Notes: generated by a model not told the origin, from the sequence alone. 6,261 nt of DNA from JAYGED01 sp046582565 (GCA_046582565.1 JAYGED010000284.1:1-6261); one strand, 5' to 3'. Positions 1 through 6,122 are shown, numbered from the stretch's first letter. Translations and numbers: made by a program.

Positions 1-1003
1 CCACCGTTTCACCTTTTGCCTGCGTGATGACCGCCATCAGCCGAAGCACAGCACAGGCCGCGAGCTTGGTGGTAATTGCATTGACATCAACCACCGGACA
101 CAGCTCGGTCACATCGATCAGGCTAACGCTTCCCCTCTCGCCGAGAATTTCGTTGATCTGCATAATCTCGCGGGCTTCAAGTCCGCCCGGCTCCGGTGAC
201 GTCACGCCCGGAGCGGCAGAGGCGTCCATAACATTCATGTTGATGCTGATGTACTGGGCATCCGTGCCATTCCAGACGCGATCAGCCGCCTCACGGGTGA
301 CCGCCTCGACACCACGGTCGAGCACCTCGTTCATGGAATAATATTTAACGCCTCGCGCGTCCGCCAGATCGATCCAGTCTTTGGGGTTCATGGAATTCCG
401 GATACCAATATGAGCGACGTTTTGCGCCGATACATTAGGCAATTCCGTGACCCGGGCCAGCGTACTGGCGCTGGTGTTTTTCTCACCTGCCCAACTGTCG
501 GCCATGTTCAAATGCGCACCCAGTTGCAGGTAGCCGATGCTTTTGCCTGCCCCCAGATGATCTGACAGGGCTTTCGAGGCCGGTATAGTGATGGAATGAT
601 CGCCGCCGCAAAGCACCGGTATGAGACCCGCGCTGAGAATTTCGCGCACCGCTTTATAGATATTCTTGTGCGACGTTTCGGGGTCAACCTTTGGGGTGCG
701 AACATCGCCACAATCGACACAGTCGCCTTGCAGGTCGACCTGATACTCGAACCAGTAAGGGAAATATTCGTGGGACATGAAACGAATGTCGCGCGGGCCT
801 TCGACGCTACCAGGCTTGCCAATGTTGCCTTCTTCGTACGGCACGCCCAAAAAGGCGAAGCGGGCACCGGAAGCTTTCAGCGCCTTGGCGTTGATCTCGG
901 TATGCGGCGCACGCAGGAAGGTGATGACCCCGGGGGCGCCGAAGCTGTCATCCTTACCGCCGATGGGGGAAAAAATATGCTCATATGATTTAGCGGGGTT
1001 CAT
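1..1003 (-). CDS. Ureohydrolase-family paralogue lacking metal ligands (probable non-catalytic subunit), 3' end cut by window
   Basis: The frame runs 334 codons from ATG at 1003 to the window edge with no stop, so the C-terminus is missing. The protein aligns colinearly with the neighbouring intact ureohydrolase (arginase/agmatinase fold): shared landmarks are FLGVP (51-55), CGGDHS (132-137), the NPKDW segment (206-210), APG..SPEP (264-272) and TELCP (299-303). The family binds two metals through six residues, H, DxHxD and DxD. Here only H136 and H164 remain; the four aspartates are G162, N166, N255 and N257, so a normal dimetal centre cannot form. It is not an obvious decaying gene: there is no frameshift or stop, and sequence around the lost ligands is well kept. 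The start has a GGAGAG ribosome site (1013-1018), 36 bases after the intact paralogue. I infer a structural or regulatory partner of that paralogue. The fold is certain; the role is not. Confidence 0.9.
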   Translation of the reverse strand, partial: MNPAKSYEHIFSPIGGKDDSFGAPGVITFLRAPHTEINAKALKASGARFAFLGVPYEEGNIGKPGSVEGPRDIRFMSHEYFPYWFEYQVDLQGDCVDCGDVRTPKVDPETSHKNIYKAVREILSAGLIPVLCGGDHSITIPASKALSDHLGAGKSIGYLQLGAHLNMADSWAGEKNTSASTLARVTELPNVSAQNVAHIGIRNSMNPKDWIDLADARGVKYYSMNEVLDRGVEAVTREAADRVWNGTDAQYISINMNVMDASAAPGVTSPEPGGLEAREIMQINEILGERGSVSLIDVTELCPVVDVNAITTKLAACAVLRLMAVITQAKGETV

Positions 1004-1012
1004 TGTTTGATA

Positions 1013-1018
1013 CTCTCC
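1013..1018 (-). promoter_or_regulatory. Ribosome binding site of the ligand-poor ureohydrolase
   Basis: GGAGAG on the minus strand lies nine bases before the ATG at 1003. It supports this start and independent initiation in the 36-base gap after the upstream hydrolase gene, and argues that the ligand-poor copy is translated. Confidence 0.6.
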
Positions 1019-1039
1019 AGTTATCGGTAACGGCCAAAT

Positions 1040-2128
1040 TCAGGCGATGTTTTTTCGGTTCCATGGCAATTCATCATTGTCACGGAGCGTTTTTGCGCGG
1101 CTACCGAGGAATTGGTACGCCATGCAGCACGAAAGTTTGCTGGTGATGTTATTGGAATCCCACATCGGGCAAAGCTCGGAAATTTCCATGATGCTGGCGC
1201 CGTGTTCACCTGCAATTCGGGCCAGTTTCAGCGCTTCGCGGGCTTTGATCCCGAATGGTTCGGGCGCTGTTGTGCCCGGCGCACAGGATGCATCCAACGA
1301 ATCCGTATCCCACGAGAAATAGACACCATCCGTGCCATCCCAGGCGCGTTCAAATATTTCATGGGAACAGACCTCGATGCCGCGTTTGGCAACCTCGCGC
1401 ATGGGCAACAGGCGGATGTCGTTGTCCACCAGGGTGTCTACCCAGTCTTTCGGGTTGAGGCCATTGCGTGAGCCCATATGCGCCATATTTGCGGCACTGC
1501 AATTGGGCAGATCCAGGGCCCGCGAGGTTCCTGAACAATTGGTATAGATATTGTCATCCCAGTCAGGCGCGGAATCCAGATGGCAATCCACATGAAGATA
1601 GCCCATGGGTTTGCCGCCGAGATAATCTGAAAGCGCTCTGGCCGCCGGGATTGGTACCGAATGGTCGCCGCCACAGAGAATGATCATGGCGCCACCGTGC
1701 AGACATTCGGTGACGTAATCATAGATCAACTGGTGGCTACGGGCGTTGTTGCTCGGGACCGCGGGAATATCACCACAGTCGACAGGGCGGAAAAATTCTA
1801 TCAGATCAACGTCGTACTCGAACATATAGGGAAAATACTGGGTCGAGGCCTCACGGATGCCGGCGGGGCCTTGCGAGGTTCCGCAGCGGACCATGTTGCC
1901 ATGGTCATGGGGCACGCCCAGAAAGCAGACCTTGGCGCCCATTGCACGAATTTTATCCCGGTCCGGCTCGCAGTAGGGCGCTCCCATGAAGGTCTCCAGG
2001 CCCTTGGCTTTGAACGAACCATTGTGGAGTTTGGGCGAATAGATGTGATCATCAGAACCGCTTTGGGCGGCGGGGCCTCGATGCTGGTGGGGGACAAACT
2101 CCCATGCCTGGTGTGCATCACTGCTCAT
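1040..2128 (-). CDS. Ureohydrolase with intact dimetal site, probable nickel-dependent guanidine-type hydrolase (catalytic subunit)
   Basis: A 362-residue cytoplasmic ureohydrolase (arginase/agmatinase/guanidine hydrolase superfamily), which hydrolyses a guanidino group to release urea or a urea derivative. All six metal ligands are visible: H156 in CGGDHS, D181/H183/D185 in DCHLD, and D274/D276 in DTDSLD; the EPFG segment (290-293) and SELCP (317-321) complete the core. A roughly 60-residue N-terminal arm precedes the fold; such an arm makes it longer than typical agmatinases (about 300) and is in line with guanidine hydrolases. It starts on the last base of the hypA stop codon (TAATG), with AGGAGAG just upstream, so it is probably translationally coupled to the nickel chaperone. 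This coupling, and the importer upstream, favour a Ni-dependent guanidine or substituted-guanidine hydrolase over a Mn-dependent agmatinase, which needs no HypA. The precise substrate cannot be read from sequence. Confidence 0.93.
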   Translation of the reverse strand: MSSDAHQAWEFVPHQHRGPAAQSGSDDHIYSPKLHNGSFKAKGLETFMGAPYCEPDRDKIRAMGAKVCFLGVPHDHGNMVRCGTSQGPAGIREASTQYFPYMFEYDVDLIEFFRPVDCGDIPAVPSNNARSHQLIYDYVTECLHGGAMIILCGGDHSVPIPAARALSDYLGGKPMGYLHVDCHLDSAPDWDDNIYTNCSGTSRALDLPNCSAANMAHMGSRNGLNPKDWVDTLVDNDIRLLPMREVAKRGIEVCSHEIFERAWDGTDGVYFSWDTDSLDASCAPGTTAPEPFGIKAREALKLARIAGEHGASIMEISELCPMWDSNNITSKLSCCMAYQFLGSRAKTLRDNDELPWNRKNIA

Positions 2129-2535
2129 TAAACTCTCCTGGAATTGTCGCGTTGTTGTCTGGTCTCGGGTGGAGTTGAAATGCGCGGCTCATCGTATTCA
2201 AGATTAAGCGAGACAAGCTGCATCTCCCGCCCGGTTAGGATCTGTGGCGTCGGTGTGCCGCAATCAGGGCAGCGAAAGGATGTGCGCGAAGGGAGCAGTT
2301 TTGCTTCATTGCAAGCCGGACAATGAGCGCTAAGCGGAACTTCCTCGATGTCGAGTACGGCGCTCTCACAAAGAGTTCCCTTGGTCGCGGAGTCGAAACA
2401 GAAATAGAGGGATCGAATCACGATAGATTGCGATCCAAGCCGCACCGAGATGCGCGTCACGCGTCGCGCCCCTTCAGTGCGGGCATGATCACAGGCCAAT
2501 TCAATCAGGCTTTTTGCAATCGACAATTCGTGCAT
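2128..2535 (-). CDS. hypA: HypA-family nickel insertion protein
   Basis: This 135-residue protein is a HypA/HybF-type metallochaperone, which carries nickel to an apo-enzyme together with a HypB GTPase. The diagnostic N-terminal MHE (residues 1-3, the nickel site, so the start is fixed) is followed by the family's LGxxS and FCFD segments (about 33-48). A structural zinc site has two CxxC pairs, CPAC at 72-75 and CPDC at 89-92. About 20 polar residues follow the usual end, so it is longer than the usual 113-118. There is no hydrogenase gene around it. It sits between the importer genes and the intact ureohydrolase and overlaps the latter by one base, so the hydrolase is its likely client, as with the HypA/HypB-type partners (GhaA/GhaB) of guanidine hydrolase GdmH. 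No hypB is in the window; it could lie just past position 1. Confidence 0.93.
   Translation of the reverse strand: MHELSIAKSLIELACDHARTEGARRVTRISVRLGSQSIVIRSLYFCFDSATKGTLCESAVLDIEEVPLSAHCPACNEAKLLPSRTSFRCPDCGTPTPQILTGREMQLVSLNLEYDEPRISTPPETRQQRDNSRRV
2133..2139 (-). promoter_or_regulatory. Ribosome binding site of the intact ureohydrolase, inside the hypA 3' end
   Basis: AGGAGAG on the minus strand sits four bases before the ATG at 2128 and lies within the last codons of hypA. With the TAATG stop/start overlap it decides the start and suggests coupled translation of the chaperone and its client. Confidence 0.7.
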
Positions 2536-2561
2536 GTTTTCTCAGCGCCTTTCTTGTTCTC

Positions 2562-3392
2562 TCATTCGACCTGTTCCATGCTTTCTTCACGCATCATCTG
2601 CATGATGTGCCGCTCTAGATCGAGGAAGCCTGGCATATCGATGATGGTTTCCTTGTCGCCGAACCGTTTACCGCCTTTGAACTCGGTCAGAATATTCTCC
2701 CGTACGCGTCCCGGTTGACCGCTTAGGAAAACAATACGGTCGGCCAGGAAAATGGCTTCTTCGATGTCATGGGTAACCATCAGGACCGCCGTCTCTGACA
2801 ATTCCACGATATTGATCAATAGCTCCTGCATGTGCCAACGGGTTTCCGCATCGAGGGCGCCGAAAGGCTCATCCATTAGTAGAATTTCAGGATCGTTGGA
2901 AAGTGTTCGGGCGATGGCGACGCGCTGTTTCATGCCGCCGGATAGCTGGCTTGGATAGGCGTCGCGGAATTTGCTCAGATGCACCAATTTAATGAAATGT
3001 TCGGCTCGCTCACGGCGCTGGGCTTTAGGGATACCGTTCAGGCGCATGCCGTACTCGACATTTTCCTGCACTGTCAGCCAGTCGAACGAGGTGTATGTCT
3101 GGAAGATCATACCGCGGTCCTGACCAGGACCGGTAATTTCGTGGCCGCCAAGCATCAGGCGGCCAGCCGTCGGTTGCTCCAGGCCCGCAACCATTCTAAG
3201 CACCGTGGACTTGCCACAGCCGGACGGGCCGAGAAGAACGCAAAGTTCGTTTTCAGAAACGTCGAAGGAAACATCATTGACCGCGAGAATAGATTGCCCG
3301 GTCGAAAGGAAGAATTCCTTGGACGCGTGGCTTACCGATAACTTTGGCCTATTTAGGTCGCCATTCTCGGTGGCATGTTCGTTTTCTTGCAT
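2562..3392 (-). CDS. ABC transporter ATP-binding protein, NitT/TauT (SsuB/TauB-like) family
   Basis: A 276-residue cytoplasmic ATPase that powers the importer formed with the permease and binding protein encoded just upstream in the operon. All nucleotide-binding motifs are intact: Walker A GPSGCGKST (55-63), Q-loop Q98, signature LSGGMKQR (150-157), Walker B ILLMDEP (170-176), D-loop ALD (179-181) and switch histidine H208. The IFQ and 'LTVQENVEYG' region and the tail that runs on about 50 residues after the switch are typical of the nitrate/sulfonate/taurine group. The ATG at 3392 is the only normal start in this stretch of frame, but no clear Shine-Dalgarno sequence precedes it. It follows the binding-protein gene by 114 bases that contain a stem-loop, and precedes hypA by 26 bases. 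The substrate is set by the binding protein, probably a guanidino compound by context. Confidence 0.95.
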   Translation of the reverse strand: MQENEHATENGDLNRPKLSVSHASKEFFLSTGQSILAVNDVSFDVSENELCVLLGPSGCGKSTVLRMVAGLEQPTAGRLMLGGHEITGPGQDRGMIFQTYTSFDWLTVQENVEYGMRLNGIPKAQRRERAEHFIKLVHLSKFRDAYPSQLSGGMKQRVAIARTLSNDPEILLMDEPFGALDAETRWHMQELLINIVELSETAVLMVTHDIEEAIFLADRIVFLSGQPGRVRENILTEFKGGKRFGDKETIIDMPGFLDLERHIMQMMREESMEQVE

Positions 3393-3443
3393 GGCCGGGA
3401 AAAGCCCTGGGCGATCGCTGATTGACGGATTATTCTCTACGGC

Positions 3444-3469
3444 CCTGGCGAAATAAGTATCTCGCCAGG
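3444..3469 (-). terminator. Stem-loop between the binding-protein and ATPase genes (attenuator or mRNA-stabilising hairpin)
   Basis: CCTGGCGA (3444-3451) and TCGCCAGG (3462-3469) form a perfect 8-bp stem with a 10-base loop; after one mismatch two more G-C pairs (3441-3442 with 3471-3472) extend it. No T-run follows on the minus strand, so it is not a standard intrinsic terminator. Such a hairpin just after a binding-protein gene often protects the upstream message or partly stops transcription, giving more binding protein than ATPase. The structure is seen; its role is inferred. Confidence 0.5.
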
Positions 3470-3506
3470 ACCACAGGGAAAATGAAGTTAACCTACATAG
3501 TCAGAC

Positions 3507-4562
3507 TTAGAGAAGGTCAGCTACGAGCGAACAATCAATGCCATCCGCCGGATCAGCCGTTTTGGTCATTTGACCGAACTTGATCCACCAATCGTTCGTC
3601 AGGCGGAAATGTTCGACGATCTGACCGTTGGACTGACCGAACGGCGGGGCGCCTTCAGCAACACCGCAGAACCGCGCGGATTCCATCAAGCTATACGGAT
3701 ACAAGCCGCCGTCCTTGCCGGTGCCATCCTTGCCGATGACCAACTCCACATCAGCGACAGACATTTTCATGCCCTTGGCGATGATTTTGTTGCCCTCAGT
3801 AGGATTTTTCCGCCACCAGTCAATGGCATCATACAGTGCCCTCATAGCTTTCACCGCTACGTCTCGGCGTTTGGAAATGAAGTCCGTATTCATAAATACC
3901 GCATCGGCGATCAGGGCGTTTTTCAGCCAGAAGGGCTGGCGGGAATGGGCTGCAATTGTCGATCCTTCGATCGCCGCAAGAGCCTGCTTACCAAAGGGAT
4001 CCCAGAATTCAGCCGCTGCAACGTCACCGCCCGCCATGGCGGCAACCGCATCGTCCATGATCAGGTTGACGTATTCGACGTCGTCATACTTGAGACCGCC
4101 CTGTTCGAGCCAGATCGCCATGTAGAGCTGTGCAAGACCGCCTTCGAGAATGGCGACTTTCTTGCCCTTCAGGTCTTTGGCTTCCTTGATGCCCTTGGCG
4201 ACGATGATTTTGTCAGTGCCGTACGAAATGTTGCCGTACGCGACGAGAACGATCGGCATGCCCTCTGCTGCGGCGATGGGGGCAAACTCGATGGTGCTTG
4301 AAACAATATCGAGTTCACCTGAGCTGGCCATGCCGAAGGACTGGAAGGGATCTTCGATAGCCTGATAGCTGATGTCGAGATCAGGCGCCAATCCCTTTTC
4401 CTGGGCAATAAACCAGAAGCCGTATCCTGGCCAGGTGAGGCCGGCGATGCTGACTTTTTCCTGAGCTGATGCGACTGATTGAACACTGACAAGAACGGCA
4501 ATTGCGGTAACCGTCACGATCAATGCTCTGCTCATATTTCGAAGTAGAGTCTTGCTTTCCAT
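3507..4562 (-). CDS. Periplasmic substrate-binding protein, NitT/TauT (SsuA/NMT1-like) family
   Basis: A 351-residue binding protein that captures the ligand in the periplasm and delivers it to the permease. The N-terminus is a signal peptide: a basic start, a hydrophobic stretch (about 13-30) and a likely signal peptidase I site after A31-S-A33. No lipobox cysteine is present. The mature part follows the NMT1/SsuA-like pattern: a first strand with WPGYGFWFIAQEKG (44-57), an ELD segment (83-85), a DLKGKKVAI stretch (129-137) and a FWDPF motif (187-191). The start at 4562 is supported by AAGGAG at 4571-4576. It lies between permease and ATPase genes and so completes one importer. The family covers nitrate, sulfonates, taurine and pyrimidine precursors. 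In guanidine hydrolase loci a related importer is found beside the enzyme, so a guanidino compound is the best guess, not shown by sequence. Confidence 0.93.
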   Translation of the reverse strand: MESKTLLRNMSRALIVTVTAIAVLVSVQSVASAQEKVSIAGLTWPGYGFWFIAQEKGLAPDLDISYQAIEDPFQSFGMASSGELDIVSSTIEFAPIAAAEGMPIVLVAYGNISYGTDKIIVAKGIKEAKDLKGKKVAILEGGLAQLYMAIWLEQGGLKYDDVEYVNLIMDDAVAAMAGGDVAAAEFWDPFGKQALAAIEGSTIAAHSRQPFWLKNALIADAVFMNTDFISKRRDVAVKAMRALYDAIDWWRKNPTEGNKIIAKGMKMSVADVELVIGKDGTGKDGGLYPYSLMESARFCGVAEGAPPFGQSNGQIVEHFRLTNDWWIKFGQMTKTADPADGIDCSLVADLL

Positions 4563-4570
4563 GTTAGATT

Positions 4571-4576
4571 CTCCTT
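4571..4576 (-). promoter_or_regulatory. Ribosome binding site of the binding-protein gene
   Basis: AAGGAG on the minus strand, eight bases before the ATG at 4562, is the strongest ribosome site in the window and fixes this start over the next methionine (residue 10). It fits the need for high amounts of binding protein. Confidence 0.75.
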
Positions 4577-4633
4577 GTTTTCTTATGGTGCATATTGGTT
4601 GGAAATTAATTTTATTTTTGTTGTTGTTGCTCC
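4577..4633 (-). other. A/C-rich leader between permease and binding-protein genes
   Basis: On the minus strand the permease stop is followed by a CAA-repeat tract (4617-4630) and an A/T-rich run to the ribosome site. No gene, hairpin or promoter can be claimed. An unstructured CA-rich leader may raise translation or serve as a small-RNA target; this is inference only. Confidence 0.3.
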
Positions 4634-5476
4634 TCAGCTGCTTGGTTCGTTGAGGTAGGGAAACAGCCTTCGGCGTGCGAAGCGGAATAGGAAATCAAAC
4701 GACAGCCCTAATACGCCGATGATAATTATTCCCGCCATGATTTTCTCTACATGCAGGAACCGCTTTGCCCGCATCATGACAGCGCCAATGCCTGTGGTGG
4801 CGGCCACGATTTCGGCAATAACCAGATAGGTCCAACTAACCGCCAGCATTTGACGCATGGCGGTCACGATGTCCGGCAGAGATGCGGGCACCACAACCGT
4901 CCAGAGAATTTGCCAGCGACTTCCACCCAGTGTCATTGAGGTTTCGATAAGTTCCTCCCGCACGGATTTTACGTGATCCATGATCAGGGAAATCAGGAAC
5001 CAAAAGACACCGATAAACAGCAGGGCAATTTTCTGCCTCTCGCCAGTCCCAAACCACATCAATAACAAGGGGATGAATGACGGTGCGGGAAGGTATCGCC
5101 AGGCCGATACCAATGGATTGACGATGGCCTCAATCCGCTTGAATGACCCCATCAGAATTCCCAAGGGGACAGCGATTGCGCAGGCGAACGAGAAACTAAC
5201 GACGATCCTGAGCACGCTAATGCCGACGTCGGTGGCGAAGTCGTTTTCCGCGAAAAGTTTATAGAGGCCGCTCAGAACCGTTTCCGGCGGGGGCATGAAA
5301 AGCTTGTTGACCCAACCAAACACAACGGCGGATTCCCAAAGCCCAAAAAACGCAAGCCATGCCGCAACGCCCAATAGGATAGTCGAGCGCAACGGTATGG
5401 GTTTCTTGAATTCCAACCAACGGTTTCTGGTGATGTTCCTGTCGGTCGTGTCGGGGGCGCCTGGCGTTTGAGTCAT
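4634..5476 (-). CDS. ABC transporter permease, NitT/TauT (SsuC/TauC-like) family
   Basis: The integral inner-membrane subunit of the importer. With the start chosen at 5476 it has 280 residues, the usual size for this family. The first hydrophobic helix spans about 31-55 and is followed by four to five more. The cytoplasmic coupling loop, where the ATPase docks, is clear at about 174-202: EELIETSMTLGG, then LP about 16 residues on. The IAE..AA.TGIG segment (221-231) is typical of SsuC-like permeases. The start overlaps the lrp stop codon (ATGA at 5473-5476), implying coupled translation. The frame stays open upstream to an ATG at 5560, but those 28 residues are polar, unlike the family, and lie inside lrp, so I reject the longer form. 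Confidence 0.93.
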   Translation of the reverse strand: MTQTPGAPDTTDRNITRNRWLEFKKPIPLRSTILLGVAAWLAFFGLWESAVVFGWVNKLFMPPPETVLSGLYKLFAENDFATDVGISVLRIVVSFSFACAIAVPLGILMGSFKRIEAIVNPLVSAWRYLPAPSFIPLLLMWFGTGERQKIALLFIGVFWFLISLIMDHVKSVREELIETSMTLGGSRWQILWTVVVPASLPDIVTAMRQMLAVSWTYLVIAEIVAATTGIGAVMMRAKRFLHVEKIMAGIIIIGVLGLSFDFLFRFARRRLFPYLNEPSS

Positions 5477-6003
5477 GGCCTGCCCCATTTCAGCAAGCTC
5501 TTGTACATGGCAAGCGCCATCATGGGTTCGACAGTCGCGATGTCGGGCTGATTGTAGCAATGCTCCAACAGAAAATCGCGCAGGTCCGCGTTCGTCGGGC
5601 AGATGACTTCAACCAGAATATCGTACTGCCCGGATGCAAAGAGGATGTAGGTAACGTTGTCGTGCAGCTCCAGCCGCTTGGCCACTACTCTCGGGTCGCC
5701 GCCAGGCGCTAACCGCATGGCGATCATTGCATAGCCGTCATTGCCGAGAGCAATCGGGTCGGCGACCGCGATAATTTTCAGCACCTTTGCTTCGATCATT
5801 TGATTTACGCGATTTCGCACTGTGCCTTCGGACGTGCCGAGATCGCGGGCGATAGCCAGATAGGGTGTGCGGCCATCTTCCTGCAGCCGCGCAATGATCT
5901 TGCGATTCAACTCGTCGCTACCAATAGCCTTGCGAGCCTCAATATCCGCGCGTTCATCTTTTTCGTTTTCAAACTTAATGACCGTTGTATTACTGGCAGT
6001 CAT
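5473..6003 (-). CDS. Lrp/AsnC-family transcriptional regulator
   Basis: A 176-residue Lrp/AsnC regulator: a DNA-binding N-terminal domain and an effector-binding RAM domain that forms octamers or similar rings. The helix-turn-helix covers about 30-75, with the family pattern ELNRKIIARLQEDGR then IARDLGTSEGTVRNRV. The RAM domain covers about 90-168, with ASGQYDILVEV (123-133) as its core strand/turn. About 28 charged residues precede the helix-turn-helix, more than in standard Lrp proteins. The start at 6003 is preferred over 6021 because GGGGAGG (6008-6014) sits four bases upstream, whereas 6021 has no ribosome site. It is the first gene of the operon and overlaps the permease, so it likely controls this operon, perhaps with the imported substrate or an amino acid as effector. 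An inverted repeat upstream is a candidate operator. Confidence 0.93.
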   Translation of the reverse strand: MTASNTTVIKFENEKDERADIEARKAIGSDELNRKIIARLQEDGRTPYLAIARDLGTSEGTVRNRVNQMIEAKVLKIIAVADPIALGNDGYAMIAMRLAPGGDPRVVAKRLELHDNVTYILFASGQYDILVEVICPTNADLRDFLLEHCYNQPDIATVEPMMALAMYKSLLKWGRP

Positions 6004-6007
6004 AACG

Positions 6008-6014
6008 CCTCCCC
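6008..6014 (-). promoter_or_regulatory. Ribosome binding site deciding the lrp start
   Basis: GGGGAGG on the minus strand lies four bases before the ATG at 6003. The in-frame ATG at 6021 has no comparable site within range, so the shorter 176-residue product is favoured. Confidence 0.6.
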
Positions 6015-6044
6015 GCGTCATGTTCTAATTTGAGCACTCCAACA

Positions 6045-6073
6045 CTAATCCATATTTTTACGAATTACGTCAA
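6045..6073 (-). promoter_or_regulatory. Candidate promoter of the operon
   Basis: On the minus strand TTGACG (6068-6073), five of six matches to the -35 consensus, is followed after 17 bases by GATTAG (6045-6050), a poor -10 box. It is the best pair in the short, A/T-rich region upstream of lrp. The weak -10 would suit an activator-dependent promoter, but it may be chance. Confidence 0.3.
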
Positions 6074-6102
6074 TATCAGAGTTAATTATTTTGAAATTCG
6101 TA
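6059..6102. repeat. 8-bp inverted repeat upstream of lrp (candidate Lrp operator)
   Basis: TACGAATT (6059-6066) and AATTCGTA (6095-6102) are perfect inverted arms 28 bases apart. They lie in A/T-rich DNA around the candidate -35 box, where an autoregulating Lrp/AsnC protein would be expected to bind. The symmetry is seen; binding is inferred. Confidence 0.4.
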
Positions 6103-6122
6103 CTTCCTTCGCGTTTCTCGCC

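Noticed and set aside
1..1003. Pseudogene call for the ligand-poor ureohydrolase
   Set aside because: There is no stop, frameshift or deletion through 334 codons, a ribosome site is present, and changes concentrate at the metal ligands, so a functional non-catalytic protein is more likely.
1040..2128. Plain agmatinase or arginase (speB/rocF) label
   Set aside because: The fold allows it, but these enzymes use manganese and are not linked to HypA, to a NitT/TauT importer, or to a ligand-free partner, so context favours a nickel-dependent guanidine-type hydrolase.
3411..3418. GCGATCGC palindrome resembling the cyanobacterial HIP1 repeat
   Set aside because: A single copy in a gap; HIP1 is abundant in genomes that use it. 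It does not support a cyanobacterial origin despite the Synechocystis-like gene set.
3570..4301. A 243-codon open frame on the plus strand
   Set aside because: It lies wholly antisense to the binding-protein gene, resembles no family I know, and is explained by codon bias of the gene on the other strand. The same holds for the plus-strand frames at 596-988 and 1661-2131.
5477..5560. Longer permease start at 5560 (308 residues)
   Set aside because: The extra 28 residues are polar and Cys/His-rich, lie inside lrp, and are absent from the usual family length; the ATGA overlap at 5473-5476 is a typical coupled start.
6004..6021. Longer lrp start at 6021
   Set aside because: No ribosome site precedes it, whereas GGGGAGG precedes the ATG at 6003. 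The extra six residues in fact encode that site.
6004..6122. Guanidine riboswitch upstream of the operon
   Set aside because: The short A/T-rich region shows no paired, GC-rich aptamer or conserved guanidine-riboswitch core that I can recognise, and the two gaps inside the operon do not either. A covariance-model search of the window would settle it.
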